6,022 nucleotides of DNA from Candidatus Bathyarchaeota archaeon (lineage in GTDB: Archaea > Thermoproteota > Bathyarchaeia > Bathyarchaeales > SOJC01). Below, in pieces: positions 5,986-6,022 of this stretch; the first letter of the stretch is position 1, and every line of letters begins with the position of its first letter. The position numbers and the translations under genes were made by a program. The notes beneath the pieces are model-generated. The model did not search any database, was not told where the DNA came from, and worked only from the letters and a program-made list of their open reading frames with translations. The DNA lies in the NCBI GenBank assembly GCA_030641425.1, contig DAOWHM010000054.1:1-6022 (forward strand). Reading direction: 5' to 3'.

Positions 5986-6022
5986 ATCTTGATGAACCTT
6001 GGAAAATAGCAGAAAATTCCTC

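Larger units (their letters stand above)
5710..6022. other. AT-rich intergenic stretch without a supported gene
   Basis: No open frame longer than about 30 codons with a believable start is seen on either strand. The left part (5710-5790) should hold the acylphosphatase promoter; TTAATTAAAG on the minus strand (5781-5772) is a weak TATA candidate. The centre contains a palindrome cluster (5793-5840). A pyrimidine-rich tract (CACTCACCTCTCTCCCCTCT, 5914-5933) follows. The right part carries a TATA-like box and an inverted repeat (5957-5985) that suggest a plus-strand transcript beginning near 5987 and leaving the window. No tRNA cloverleaf or rRNA segment was found. Confidence 0.6.

Noticed and set aside
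5992..6009. ATG at 5992 as the start of a gene at the right edge
   Set aside because: The frame stops at TAG after five codons, so it cannot be a gene start unless the sequence has an error.

Overview
The window looks like a piece of an archaeal chromosome of moderate GC content. The support is indirect: TATA-like boxes lie about 25-30 bases before starts, one gene appears leaderless, another has a strong GGAGG ribosome-binding site, and the gene set (HtpX-type protease, RNA 3'-phosphate cyclase-like protein, stand-alone acylphosphatase) fits archaea. The overall style resembles TACK-group sediment archaea such as Bathyarchaeota, but that placement is an impression and not a demonstrated result.

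Layout. Bases 1-2735 (+) carry the end of hutU (urocanate hydratase, cut by the window edge) followed after 39 bases by complete hutH (histidine ammonia-lyase). These are the second and first steps of histidine degradation: HutH makes urocanate and HutU hydrates it to imidazolonepropionate. Bases 2718-4946 (-) carry htpX (membrane zinc protease) and, upstream of it, a divergent RtcA-family protein; a 180-base gap with its own TATA-like boxes separates them, so they are probably separate transcription units. hutH and htpX converge and overlap by 18 bases. A 79-base divergent promoter region (4947-5025) separates the RtcA-like gene from a small two-part protein of unknown function (5026-5430, +), which converges with an acylphosphatase gene (5434-5709, -) only 3 bases away.

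Bases 5710-6022 hold no convincing gene. This AT-rich stretch contains a 26-base palindrome, a second related palindrome, and a promoter-like TATA box followed by another inverted repeat just before the window ends. It looks like a regulatory region for something starting at or beyond the right edge.

Most of the window is housekeeping and catabolic genes. The parts most worth a second look are the RtcA-like protein, whose usual glycine-rich signature loop is replaced, the unrecognised coiled-coil protein divergent from it, and the palindrome cluster at the right end. I see no CRISPR array, insertion sequence, tRNA or rRNA, and no clear evidence of a new multi-gene system.
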